Shown here: in pieces, positions 24,721-37,144 of the stretch
Layout of the letters: every line of letters begins with the position of its first letter
Position numbering within the stretch: position 1 is the stretch's first letter
NCBI GenBank assembly: GCA_030142905.1
Contig: JASJOG010000044.1
Location: 793,001-857,000, forward strand
Length of the DNA: 64,000 nucleotides
Direction: 5' to 3'
Source: Heliopora coerulea
Lineage: Eukaryota; Cnidaria; Anthozoa; Scleralcyonacea; Helioporidae
Translations under genes and position numbers: made by a program
Notes under the pieces: generated by a model
Databases searched by the model: none
The model's input: only the letters and a program-made list of their open reading frames with translations
Told to the model about the DNA's origin: nothing

Positions 24721-27700
24721 CTACCATGTTACTTCAACTTGATCAAAGATTACTGATAAATTTTTAAGACATCTAATTATCCATGGTTCTGCTCGAACGT
24801 CTCTGTTTACTTCCAGACCCATTAGTTCATCTAGTTTTTTTGTTTGATGTGGTCTTGTTGATTTGACATCTTTGGCTCTTCCAAATTCATTGCTTCTGTC
24901 CAGTTTTCTATCTGAAAAGGAATTACCAAATCAATCACAATTCGAAATCAACTTGTTACCTCAGACGTACCTGGTTTGTTCATATTTTTAGAGTAGAGTG
25001 AAACGGTTCAGAATTTAATACGAGAAATCTTGCGATATGAGAAATATATTTCACGTATGAAATCCACGTTTGGGACATGAAAAGTAGTTTAACATTTCGT
25101 ATTTCCCCTATTCAGCCTCCCTGGGGGCTCATCTTTTCAGCGCTTCTAGACTGGTGTTTTTTAATAGAAAAATATACACCCATCACAGTGGAAGCTTAGT
25201 AGAACCTGAGGGCATACTTAATTTTTGGCACATCAGACTCGGAGATTGTTAGAAGGTGGAGCTAGATGGAGGAAATGTGATGTGAAATTTTCATTTTAAG
25301 TTTGAAATCGGAACATTTCCATGTATTAAATTCCTGATTCGTATGTTAAATGTTTGTTAGGATGAGCTCAATATTCCTTCAGGACGATATCAAAAATTTA
25401 CACATACCTTAGCGTCCAAGGCTTTGAATGCGACATACCCATTTCAGAGCTTCAAAACAAAATAATATAAGAGCTTAGATCTTTCTGTTTATATTCTGAT
25501 CCATCGTTAGATAATTGTTTTATTGTTTGTTTACTTATTGATATATTTGCTTCCTTATTTGTTTATTAAGCGAGTGAATTTAACAATTTATTAATTTGTC
25601 TAATTCATTTTGCCTTTTTTCTTGCTTTCCTTTTTTCGTTTGTTTGTTTTTCACTCCTTCCCTCCTCTTACGTCACTGCACTATTCATTCTTTCATTCGT
25701 TCATTCCTCCCCTCCTTCCTCATTCTTTCCTTCGTCCCATTCTTCGTTCCTCCCTTCCTTACTTGCTTGCTTGCTTGCTTCCTTCCTTCATCCCTTCCTT
25801 CTTTCTTCCTTCTTTCTTTCTTTCCTTCCTTCTTTCCTCCCTCTCTCCTTCCTTCCTTCCTTCCTCCCTCCCTCCTTCCTTCGTTCCTTCGTTCCTTCCG
25901 TCCTTCCTTCCTTCTTTCCTTCCTTCCCTTCCTTCACTTCGTTTCCTTCCTTGGTTCCTTGGTTCCTTGTTTCCCTATTTTTCTTCTTTCGCCCAGTCGG
26001 CTCATTTAACCTATTAACTCAATAATTACTTACTGTCACCTCCTGGAATCGATGGCATAACTTTCACATAGCGGCAAACTTTGTTCAGCTTTTTCCGCCT
26101 AATTCGTATACGAACACGTCGTACTCGTAATCTCAGTCCTCGTCTTCGCCTTCGCCTTCGTCGTCGCCATGGGCTTCTCTTGAAGAGTCTCGGCTCGTCA
26201 ACCTCGTTTGTCGTGTATTCTGAGTTTTCTACTGTATTGTCACTACACAAGGGATAATGAACCATAACAATAAAAAAGTTAAGGCTTATCCACACGATAC
26301 AACTGTTGTATACGATTCTTTACTTTGGGGTATGCGATTATGTCATAAAAGCACAATTCCTGCTTGCTTTTCGCTGGCGAATGTTACAGTTGGTCCTAAA
26401 GACTCTTATGACTGAATCAGATACATCAAAATGAGCAATCGTATACGACAGTCGTATCCCGTAAATGGGCCCTTTGAAATACTAGTAATATGCTAAAAGC
26501 AATTTTAGTTCCAATACTGATTTGTTTCGCAGAACTACCTCAATCACTTGTTTTTCATTCTCTGAACACTGAATCTTGTTCCGTTTTATGACAAAAGCTC
26601 AAGTCAAGACAAGAGGGACTTTGGTTCTAAATAGTCACTTAACGGCTGATGGCGCAGAAGAATATACTTTGGCTAATAATGATTACTTATCAACCGAGTG
26701 TGAGGTCTGTAGGTGAAAGTATTTGCCTGAGGTTTTAGTACAGACCGAGCGACGAACGAGCTCAAGTTCAACTTCATAGAGGCTTTAATCGAACTCGCGA
26801 CATACAATACAATACAAGAAAAAAAATAAAAAAAAATAAAAGGAATAAAAGAGTTTGGTAAGGGGCTAGCGAACGGACACGAGGTCCCATCTAGGTGAGC
26901 CCTACGAAAAAATCCCAGGGCAAATAATTTCCCGTACAGACCGAACAAACGAGGTTAATAAGGAGTTTTTTATATGGCTTTTGGTTCCTTTCTTCGTCGC
27001 TTTTATCAAAACTTTGGGTTTTGGGTTCGGGAGGTTGAGTTCGCGAGTTAGCGGTTTAGGTTTACTCCTTTGGTTTTACCTATTATTTCGTGGGGTTTTT
27101 TTTCTCCATCTATTCGTCTAGTTTTATGCTTAAAATTATCGTTGAGAACATTTAGCTTCTGTTTTCGTAGTTTTTTGTTACAAATCCTCTGTAAAACGTA
27201 CCTAAATCTGGTTTGTTGGCCTTCATATCAATTCGCAAGTTTTCCCGCCAAAACTAGCCCGTCTGTTCGAAAAATTTATTGCACGGCTAGGCAGCCAATC
27301 AGTGTGCGTCATTTTGCCTACAGACCGGATAGCGAGCTCAGCAATATAATACTACCACTTTCTGACGGAATTTACCTCGTTGCGACAGAATGTAAATTAG
27401 AGTCATCGTCGTTGTCCCCCTGGTTGTCGATCTCATCTTCCTCGGCGTAGTCATTGTCATTCTTGGAAACGTCGTTACTTTGAAAAACATCCTCCCTAGC
27501 AACCAAATACAATTCAGCAGTCTTTACTTCATGTCGGGAAATGAGATTAGAAAAAAAAAATTGAAAGGCATAATAAAACAGGATTAGGATTCTAAGTGTA
27601 ATTTCGAAAAGAAACTGCATTAGGAAATGAAAGTATATTAGCTAAGTTAGCTCAGGTTGACTTCGGCTATTGCATAAATTTTGGGTGTGTTCTTCCGGTT

Positions 27701-28791
27701 ATTGAACTATAAACTAGATTATAATGTAAGCACTGTCATAAACTTCTCAGCAAGCGCTAGGATGAAACTCGTCTCTTGCAAGAGAAGTTCGATCCTGATT
27801 GGTCAGACGATTTTTCCCACTAGTGAGTACAATCGTCTGACTGATCAGAGACCCCATAACGATTGTTCGTCACACAAGTGAGAAAAGCGTATCGAGTTTT
27901 CCTTCCACAGCTCATGCGAACCTTTACATTTTGAACTTTTTGTTTGCTCTCAAATGCTATCTTTATTACGTTGTGTTCATACTTCCCTTGCTGAACAAAT
28001 GAACTTTTAGGAATATCGTTGAAAATAGATACACTTTCTAATTTTTATGTTGTCTATACACAACTTGTCGCGCCGAGGAACTCGAAGGAATGTTTGCCCT
28101 ATCACTTGTTATCAAAAAAGTTTATCACAGTACGCATATAAAAAACAAATTACTTAATTAATTTGGTTCGCTTCTCCGATTTGTATTCACCTGTTGTCAT
28201 GAATAACAACTCCTTATTCATGACATGAGAATGACAACGACAACTAACCCTAACCCTAACCCTGCTCGTAATGCATGTACAAAACCGTACGCGCTCACCA
28301 ACCATGAGGTAATCAATAAGTATGTAAATGGTTACAAAAAGATAACAATCTATTCCTTGTCCAATATGCGGTCAACGAGTGTGGAAAACAACAATAAAGT
28401 CTCAAGTTGTTGAAGCGAGCAAGGTGCAGATAAACGGTTCGAATGTAGACAATTTCCACATGTAACAGTATTTCTGCATGCACTTCGTAAGAAAGATCGC
28501 GAGAAAACGATGTTTCTTGTGAATTTTACGTAGATGTAGAAATTGTGAGAGAACAATACTCCTTATGAAGTGTATGGATGAAAAAAACGCAGCTAAATGA
28601 ATACAAGAAGAGTAATTAAAAAACGAATATTTAGCCATTTCTTACATATCGTCACCATGATCGTCGCTGGTTACATTTTCACCGCTGGGTTCTTCAATAA
28701 CATTGTTTTGAGATGTGCCTTCACTCCGACCGCGGCTTAGAAAGATCCCAAAAGTGGCAACTGCTAATGCTAAAACCGTCAAAAGCTTCAT
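24721..28791 (-). CDS. Cationic secreted peptide precursor B (nine-arginine, strand-type core)
   Basis: Four exons. Exon 1 (28646-28791) encodes the signal peptide MKLLTVLALAVATFGIFL. Exon 2 (27376-27495) is an acidic propeptide rich in Asp, Glu and Asn. Exon 3 (26034-26242) has VDEPRLFKR, then SPW, nine consecutive Arg, and the alternating cationic/hydrophobic stretch LRLRVRRVRIRIRRKK, then the conserved Cys in NKVC. Exon 4 (24721-24911) encodes 62 residues of mildly basic tail. Phases are 2, 2, 1 and the exons sum to 666 nt, giving 221 residues. The exon 3 donor is either GACA/GTAAGT (26034) or the site aligned with relatives (26040), both in phase 1. Cleavage after FKR would release the cationic part. 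By analogy with animal cationic peptides it would attack microbial membranes, but no homologue confirms this. Confidence 0.72.
25596..25985. repeat. Pyrimidine (TTCC/CTTT) microsatellite, intron 3 of peptide gene B
   Basis: The plus strand is a degenerate run of ttcc, cttt and ttcg units that ends about 50 bp before the exon 3 donor. It is purine-rich on the coding (minus) strand. Open frames through it are repeat artefacts. Confidence 0.9.
28240..28263. repeat. Short interstitial telomere-like repeat (about three CCCTAA units)
   Basis: The sequence reads 'ctaaccctaaccctaaccct', matching the TTAGGG telomere repeat of most animals. It lies inside intron 1 of gene B and is far too short to be a telomere. 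Confidence 0.8.
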
Positions 28792-29561
28792 CTTGAAGCA
28801 GCTCAACCACTGTTAAACGAAACAATACGACGCACTATTTATGCAATTTGTACAATTGCGTCATGGGGATGTTTAATCGTTTTGAATATTAAAAAAACCA
28901 CATTGACGTCAACAGTTTTAGTTAGTTTAGGATCTGGCAAAGTTGGCACAAGTGAGGATTAGTTTTATTTCCGCTGAGTCATGCTTGGACAAATCTTAGC
29001 CCACCCTATTCAGTTCAATCCACATGAGAAAACTTTATTTTCAATGGCACTGACGATGTAACAGTGGTTGTTCTCGGTTGCTGAAATAAGGGAAAATACA
29101 TTGACGAAACAACCATGGTCACCATTGACAAAAAAGTTTTAAGACCTTTATAACAAGTACCGATGGCTGAAAGAAGCTATAACAACCTTGCAATTCAGTC
29201 AAATATGAGAAGGAGAAAGTAGGGAAAGCTGCCTTCGTAACAAATTTCCTGGTATATTTTGTTGCCAAGTTTCTTCGGCAGAGGAGTGTTTTTTACATGG
29301 GTTTTTTTTCTCCATTTCGTTCGAGTTACCACATTTTCAGGTGTAAAATTATCATGTAAGTTTGAATGACCATAGCCTCAAAGGAGATGTGTACAGATAT
29401 TTGCTTGGATTGTCTCCCTATCAGATAAGTTTCCCTATTTCGCACTTGCTATCACGGTTGAAGAACATTGTTGGTAACACACTGTTGAGTGCGCAGCACA
29501 ATTTTGTTCAATACCGGCCGCAAGCTATTGCTCACTCCTGTTAATCCTTAACCTTTTACAG

Positions 29562-29850
29562 GGATGCTGATGGCTCAGGGGTAGTGCACGTGTCTCACCA
29601 CTGTGACTGGGGTTCGATTCCGGCTCCGTGCAGTTATCTGATTAAAGCTACCTTTGTCACATGTGAGCGAAATGTTGTCCAGTTTGACTCTACCAAGCAT
29701 CGCAGGTTTTCTCCGGGTACTCCGGTTTCCTCCTGTAGTAACACTGGACCCATGAGGGGTGGCCCTAACTGGACCTCTGAGGAGAACAGGTTAGTGAGCT
29801 GATACGGTTATTCAGTGTAAATAAAGGCACTTTACCTCTACCTTTACCAG
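29562..29850 (+). mobile_element. Full-length tRNA-derived SINE
   Basis: The head is tRNA-like: 'tggctcaggggtagtgc' matches a Pol III A-box and 'ggttcgattcc' a B-box. The body ('ctaccaagcatcgcagg', 'ctggtttcctcctgtagta') recurs in 5'-truncated copies near 43164, 53158 and 62818. The 3' end finishes in 'ggcactttacctctaccttta', a tail of TTTAC-like units. No protein is encoded. Confidence 0.85.
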
Positions 29851-32239
29851 TTAATCGGAGTGGTGTCTGCGGTGTGGCATGCGTAGGGCTTTTCGAGGGT
29901 TGGTACAGAGCAGTTCGAATGCACTGGCATACGTCATGTGCGGGGTTTTACGAAATTATACAGATGAAATGTGGAGCGTTATAGTACCCTATCGTACAAT
30001 TCTGAGGCCGGCTGTACAACGTACGATTAACGTTAATCTAGGATCACCAGTCAATCTTATATGTTGTTTTGGTTTCGTTTATTTTGGTTGAACAATCTAG
30101 TTTAGATATCACAGCTTAAAACCTTTTTCGGTATACACCCGAGATCTGTCATAGAAAATTCCAAATTTTCTCAGCAATATGATCGGAAAGGTGCCCAAAA
30201 AATTTTCGCTAATCCTAGATTAAGCTAATCGTCTTTCGAACAACCGGACCTAGGATTATAGTCAAGACGTAGCAAAGAATCAAGTGTCTCAGCAGCTCGG
30301 AGATCTTATCTGAGACGTGTTAATACGACATGTCCGGACAACTGACAAATAGAATTTTCCTTGTCATCAATGACGTAGCCTGGATTTTTCTCGCGGAAGG
30401 CAACACCCAACCACTTTAGACCAACACCCGGTCACCAAGGCTGGAAAGCCAGTTCATCGACATCGCGTTGGACTGGGTTAATATTTGTGACCCATTCAAA
30501 AGGGAAGATCCTTCCTAATAAGTAATAATAAGTGAATAATTTTAACATTCGGCACAGTTTCTAATGCAACATTCCACGTGGGGAAGATGGTCATGGCATC
30601 ATGTCCTCTTCCAAATACCCCAGCGCTTGTCATCTATTTAAGCTGATTGTGATTATTCGACATGCAGGACTCGGCAAATGAGTATAGGTTTACGGTAAAC
30701 CAGATCCATCGTCAGACTTCCACTGAATTAAATTTGAGACAATGAACGTGGGTTGAACTTGACAGGAACAGGATCCTTCTGAGACTCAGAAGCCTTTTCT
30801 CAGTACTAAAGCTGTACTAACTTCCTCAATCGTTAGTCTAATCCTATTTAACATATTTTCATGCAAATAACCTTCACCCCATTATCAGTGAAGAACAAGT
30901 AACTGGCTCGCTGGAGCATCTCATCTCGATTTTTGACGTTCCGTGATAAGATTGTTACCCAATTTATTTATCATCCGCCATTTCTGAGAATTTTTTTGGT
31001 GATTTTTGCTTCCCCTTTTACCGGTTTACGTAGTTTTCAAATTCACACTTAAATTCGTGGGCTTCATCTTCCCCTGTTTCCGCTCAGCAACGTCCGTTTG
31101 CTCTTTAATACGATTAAGTGCCTTTCAAACATTTTTCCTTCAAGTGAACGAACGGGTTTGTGATCTCATTTACGATTATCTCTCTCCCATGACAATCATG
31201 CATAATCATGACAATCAACGTCAAACGTTGTGCGTGGGCCAAACGGTTCGCAATTTCCGTCCATGAGCGTGAAATCCTTTCAGCATCATGATATCTCGCT
31301 TTTCAGAATTTGGCTACTTTGCTTTGTTAAACGGTCACGTTATTCTGTTTCCACGTTACCAGCAAATTTAACATTCACTCTGTCTTTATTTTCATGCTTT
31401 TTTGCTACAACATAACCCTTTGACTGCGAAGGTCGACTTCTGTCAACTTTATTGATTTTGTTACGGAAAACACCAGGTGATTTTATAAAAGGTTTAGTAA
31501 ATAAATAAAATTATGGGTCGGATTCGTATTAAGTTGAATACTGTCTCGAGTTCTTCTCTTCGTTACTAAGTGTTAACAGCCGGCATGCATGTCACGAAAA
31601 TAACATAAACTACTTCTATGACTTTAAACAGACTCTATTGCCAGATTCGTATGCTGGTGAGACGAATTGATTTCTTCATGCTTTCAGTGTAATGTTTCAA
31701 TGGATTTTCAATAATTATACCGCCTATGCTTTTATAGCTTCCGGGTTGTCTGGGTAATTTAATATTCATCATGCAACACGCATGCAAAGAGTTTCAGTGA
31801 ATTCAGAAGTGAATTCCGGACCAGGGAAAACAGCTTCATGTACTGCTGCGTTGGTAGACTTCAGAGTATTTAAATAATCATGTTAGTCACTTAGTTATAA
31901 ATGTTTCTGATTTTTAGATCTGAACCATCAAGCGATTGCTTGAACAACAGTAATTATATGGTTATATAATATATATAACCAGAATTAATCATGTTATATA
32001 CTGTATTATGGTTGGGTGTAAGGTTACAAACCCCTAATAGGGGATTACTCCCGTGAAATTTCGCTATCAATTTCATATATGACAAAGGTAAAAAATACCC
32101 TAAATCCACCTGTGGATATTGTAGTGTAAGTGTAGAATGAGGACCCCGGCATTGACTTGACCAAAGGAGACCTGGGGGTCCCTTCCGCCCCCACTCTTCC
32201 CCAGTTTCACCGGAGGGATCTCAGAACATTACACAAAAC

Positions 32240-32700
32240 GTCTTAACTCTTTCCTGTCCAAGAGCTCTCCCCTTGACGAGTAAAATGGTCTGGCGTTAGT
32301 GAGAGTAAAATGCCCAAGTCGGATATGGGGTTAAAGAAAGGGTTAAAGTTCCTCAGAATTAGTCTAGAAGATCTTAACTCTTCGGTCCGAAAACGACTTC
32401 CATTGTTTTTCTTTGACAAACACAAGAAGAGGTTACTCTTGCGAACCCCTGGTGATTTTCCTCTGACTAACGCCAGACAGTTTTACTCTGGCTAATGCCA
32501 AATGATTTCTCTCTGTCGAATACCAGACGATTTTACTCTATCTAACGCCAGACAACTTTCCTCTGGCTAAAGCCAAACAATTTTATTCCGGCTAGCACCG
32601 GACGACTTTACTCCCGCGAACACCAGACGACTTTACTCTGGCTGACACAAGTCGTTTTTACTCGTCAAAAGGAGATGCCTTGGAATGTAACGAGTTAAAA
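32240..32700. repeat. Foldback element carrying an internal minisatellite
   Basis: The ends 'taactctttcctgtcc' (about 32242) and 'ggaatgtaacgagtta' (about 32680) form imperfect inverted repeats. Between about 32455 and 32650 a unit of roughly 28-30 bp resembling 'ctctggctaacgccagacga' followed by 'ttttact' repeats about seven times. Each unit carries a small palindrome (CTGGC...GCCAG). Shorter members of the family occur at 46972-47062 and 56948-57048. Confidence 0.7.
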
Positions 32701-33051
32701 TACAAACTTTTTCTTGATATTCACGAATGGCATAAGACGTTTGCTGGTTTGCTGTCTTGTAACAAATGGATGCGGCGAAGAGGCCACGTGATATCTTTAA
32801 TAATATTTTAGGGAATAGGAACTTTAACTTGAAACTCACTATAGACCTTTCACTCTTCATTAGATTGTTTTGGATAAATTTTTAACGATAAAAAACTAGA
32901 TAGTGATCGATGAGAAATTTTATTGATGTTTGTTTTCTATTTCAGAGATAATAAAAACAATTCATTATATATACTAGTCATATGGTTCAGATGAAATCAT
33001 TCTGCTGGTTCTACTTCTAAAATTTTTTTCTCAATTTCCCACTGAATTCTT

Positions 33052-35596
33052 CTATATCGGTGCGTTTTCTGTGAGGAAAAATGAATTTCTAAATAAATTA
33101 CAATTGACAATGATCAGCTTATTTCTGCTGCGTTATTTAAAAACGCGACGGTAGTTTCGGCAAAATGCATAGGACACGGAACGAGAAAAACGTTCCGGGA
33201 AGAGAAAAAAATTTGTACTTGACCCAGTATCAAAGTTTTGGAAAACGACAAACCCATTTAGTAGCTTGAAAAGAAAATTATTTGAAATATTAAATCTGAC
33301 TGTTGTAAATTAGTACACTGATCTATTGATCAAAGTTTGTGTTCTTTCCTTCCTCTCACCCTTCCTTCCTCCCTTCCTTCCTTCCTTCCTTCCTTCCCTT
33401 CCCTTCCTCCCTTCCTTCCTTCCTTCCTTCCTTCCTTCCCTTCCTTCCTTCCTTCCCTTCCTTCCTTTCCTTCCTCCCTTCCTTCCTTCCCTTCCTTCCT
33501 TCCCTTCTTTCCCTTCCTTCCCTTCCTTCCTTCCCTTCTTTCCCTCCCTTCCCTTCCTTCCCTTCCCTTCCTCCTTTCCCTTCTTTCCCTTCCTTCTCTT
33601 CCTTCCCTTCCTGCTTTCCCTTCTTTCCCTTCCTTCCCTTCCTTCCCTTCCTTCCCTTCCTTCCCTTCTTTCCCTTCCTTCCCTTCCTTCCCTTCTTTTC
33701 ATTTCTTCCCTTCCTTCCCTTCCTTCCTTCCTTCACTTCTTTCCCTTCCTTCCTTCCCTTCCTTCCTTCCCTTCCTTCTCTTCCTTCCTTCCCTTCCTTC
33801 TCTTCCTTCCCTTCCTTCCCTTCCTTTCTTCCCTTCCTCCCCTTCCTTCCTTCCTTCCCTTCCTTTCCTTCCTTTCTTTTTTCTTCCTTCCTTCCTTCCT
33901 TCCTTTCTCCAGTCCTCCTTTCTCAATTCAGTTACTTCATTAAAATAATCCAATACTTTCGTACTTTTACTTCCTGGAAGGCCATCTGGCGCACTGTTCA
34001 CCCATCCGCAGACCTTTTTTACTTTTCGCCAATCAATTCGTATAGGAATACGTTTCAGTCTGAATGGAGCTCTCTTAAACTTCCTCGGTTCGTCTGCCTC
34101 CTTGAACATTGCGTTAGGCATTTCTGCTACACTGTCGCTATACAATAAAAATAATTAAAAATCTCAGAATGACAGAAATGTTAAAGTTTTTAATTTTCGA
34201 TTTTAAGTATAACAAAGAGTCTTCCAGAATCAGTGTAATGACAAGAATCTCAGGATTCGTATTCCTTTTCAATTTAATTTTGGCGCTACGATACAATTCC
34301 GAACTGCAGTTCAGTTTAGGTTGCCAATGTTTACTGTATGGGCTGGATCGAATTAAGTTCTTGAATCCATAGCGCACAGGTATATAGGCAGTTGCTTAGA
34401 GAGTACCTACGTGCTGTAAACAGTTCATGAGATCGACTTCTTAAATCCGTAAGTAGGAACCCCCATATGCTTCATCCTGCAATTTTTACGTGATCCCAGT
34501 TAACCTTCTATCCACCGATTATTTTGAAGGTGATTTGGGTCAATCTACTTAAAATGCGATTCTACACAATTTCTTCATTGAACACCGAGAGAAGCGTCCC
34601 ACATGAGAGAATACAGGACTATGTTGCCGGTATATAGGAAAAAGGAACACACCCACACACTTGGAGCCCACGTGCGGGTGGTCCGGTGTAGGTGTGACCC
34701 TCCAGGGACTCTGTTCCCGTGAACTCGTTATCCCCGTGAGGGGGGCAGGGGGAGAAGCAGAGATGGAGGCTCCTTTTGGTCGCTTGACTGATAAGGTTTT
34801 TAACAATGTCATATCTAAAAAAAATTCGAAATGGCGCTATTTTGCTTCATTCGTTGGTTTAGTGTAACATTTGCTGTTATGAAAAAGAACTAAAACACTT
34901 GCCCAACATATGTTTAGGAATTAACGTAAACTCCTCCGCGGCCAGAACTCTCCCTTTGAAGAGTAAAATCATCTTGCGTTTGCCAGAGTAAAATAATGCA
35001 AGTTTTATTCCGCTGAGAGGGAGTTTATTTTAGGTTCCTTCATGACCACATTTTATCGGATAGAAAGGTTTTTTGATGCTTTTCATTCCCTCTCTTTAAC
35101 AGTGAGTCTAAAACGTGGCATTTTTAGTAAGATTGAATACCTGTTGGTCACATCTTATGTATCAAGATTCGCTTTGTTTTCATCATCGTTTTTATCGTCA
35201 TCATAATCGTTATTCGTCTCTCTTTTTCATTTTGAACTCATCAAGTCTAAAATGTCCAAGATATAAAGTTAAATCAAATCTCATATTGTTCATTTCTATA
35301 CATTACACAATGCATGCTTGTTAAAAATTATGGAAGCATAACTTGTGTTAAAGAAAATGAGGATGAGCCGGGGTTATACATACAGACTGAGACCCAAGCG
35401 AGAGCTTTATCATACATGTCATATTATATTTTAATGCTTAAATTAGTTGGTCTTCTTACATCTCTTCATCGTCCGAATAGCTGTCAGGATTGAGATTTTC
35501 AACGAAATCACCTCCTTGTGCTTCTTCACTTAGACTTCTGTGGAAATGGATCCCGAATATGGCGATGCCGAAAGCTACGACGGTGAAAAGTTTCAT
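33052..35596 (-). pseudogene. Cationic peptide precursor C, probably decayed (or exon-2-skipped)
   Basis: This is the closest relative of gene D, with identical lengths for exon 1 (35460-35596, 137 nt) and exon 3 (33971-34137, 167 nt). Exon 1 keeps a good signal peptide (MKLFTVVAFGIAIFGIHF). Exon 3 keeps ADEPRKFKR, then APFRLKRIPIRI and the core Cys (KKVC). Exon 2 (35141-35246) is 106 nt where D has 108, so including it breaks the frame, and its acidic frame also holds a TAA. Exon 4 (33052-33068) reaches a TAG after four codons. The region aligned with D's TATA box is mutated. Because exon 2 has phase 2 at both ends, skipping it restores an open frame of about 106 residues that lacks most of the acidic propeptide. 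Pseudogene is the likelier reading. Confidence 0.65.
33340..33925. repeat. Long CCTT/CCCTT microsatellite, intron 3 of peptide gene C
   Basis: Nearly 590 bp of C and T in ttcc, ttccc and ttctt units on the plus strand, hence purine on gene C's coding strand. It begins about 45 bp past the exon 3 donor. If intron 3 is not removed, the exon 3 frame continues through the whole tract as a Lys/Arg/Glu/Gly repeat until about 33699. Confidence 0.93.
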
Positions 35597-36909
35597 CTTG
35601 ACCTTTTTTCACAACTAATTCACAAACTTAATGCTAATCCTTTTGTATGTTTTTAACCTTGTCACGGCTAAAAGAAAACTCAACAAGAATGCGGAATCTA
35701 CTTGATTGTTAAGAGCTCAACCTCTTATACGTGCTCAATTCTTAAATACTTTCGATGTACTAATCACAACAACAAGAGCGTTAAACGCGTTTTTCAACAT
35801 CCCGTTAATACATAAAGTAAGTGAAACTACTGGAAAACAGAAACAATTCGCGACTATCTCAACTCTGTATATCCTTGAAGAAAACAAACATCTCGTAAAT
35901 GCATTTTATGTTTGAGGGTGTGTGAAAGAAGTGTGTGAAAACAAAATGAAAGCTTTTAAGAGATTGAAGAGATTTATGAAAAACGAATATCAAATTTCAA
36001 TTAAAAATATGACTGCTATAATCTCTCTTTTCTTTTTTATTCGCACAAAATTCGACAATAAAGCTTCCGGAAACTCTTAGAAATTTTTTTGTACCTTTAT
36101 GAAGACAACACCACTGGTTTGGGTGAAATCAATTTTTGATCGACTCGAACAATTAATACTTTTCATGAATCATGGAGGTGAGAGACTTATGCCGTTTTCT
36201 TTCAAAACTAAAAATTGACTTCATTCATTTATGCAACTTTCGATTGATCTAGTTTAATAACTACCTTAATTGGTACAACGCTTTAAGCAGTTCTTTCGAA
36301 CATCCCTCAAAGTATATTACACTGTTTTTCGGTACCACGTTTCCTACCTCTCCATGAACTTCCGATTCTCATACTTGACATTTCTATTTATTATACAACA
36401 TACACAACGTTGTTAAAATAACTTGTACTTACATTCGGTTATAACTGCTATGTCAAATAAATTCATTCAGTTGACAGGACACTTCTTGGAAAACTGTCAG
36501 ATGTTAGTGAATTTATTGCTGTTAAGAACGCGTAGTGTTTTTATAAAAAAATACGTCGTTAAGATCAGTCCATATTGTCCTTTCTCCGGTATTTCATTTC
36601 AGTAAGCAGCCACATCTAACCATCTCTTGTTCCATGTCGAAGAATTCCGTACGTTAACACGTCGATTTGTCTCTGTGTCGTAGATAACATAACAATAAAG
36701 GATAGCTCTCTTAATGAAACATGTTGCCAACATGTACATGTTCCGTAAAAAGCATTTTTTAGGTGTCAGAAAGTGCGCGATTGGAGACAAAAAACTCTTT
36801 TTGAATTCTGATGCGGTATAAACGACACCACGTGACTTTCTGCAAACAAGTTGTCTTTATTGATCGAAAACACTTCAGGTCTTCATCTCAAGAGGTTTGT
36901 TCTTGACGT

Positions 36910-37144
36910 CAGTGGCGTGAAAAGGCCTACATTTATTTGTGGGGGAGGTCTCACAGGAACTTAAAGCACAGCTACGGGGAATTTTGGCCCTGAGAGTAAA
37001 CCTACTGATGATAGTTTAAGCCTCTTGATACTGATTCACGGCATTCGAAGATGCTTTATGTAATTTAAACAGGCAATAACGATATCATAGCAGTAAAATC
37101 TTGCGGGAACAGAGCATCCAGGTCGCCCCTTGGCCACGCATCTG
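36910..37144. mobile_element. hAT-type miniature element with target duplication
   Basis: The left end is CAGTGGCGTGAAAAGGCC and the right end reads TTGGCCACGCATCTG, an imperfect inverted repeat. Flanking 8-mers are CTTGACGT (36902-36909) and CTTGATGT (37145-37152), seven of eight identical, as expected for an ageing hAT insertion. Confidence 0.7.

Larger units (their letters stand above)
28792..33051. other. Interval between peptide genes B and C, no gene recognised
   Basis: It contains a full-length tRNA-derived SINE (29562-29850), an AT-rich hairpin near 31957-31982 and a foldback element with internal tandem repeats (32240-32700). Open frames are short and without recognisable domains. 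Gene B's promoter should lie just right of 28791, where a weak TATA-like TAAATAG occurs on the minus strand near 28836-28842. Confidence 0.4.

Noticed and set aside
28240..28263. Telomeric sequence
   Set aside because: Only about three repeats, inside an intron.
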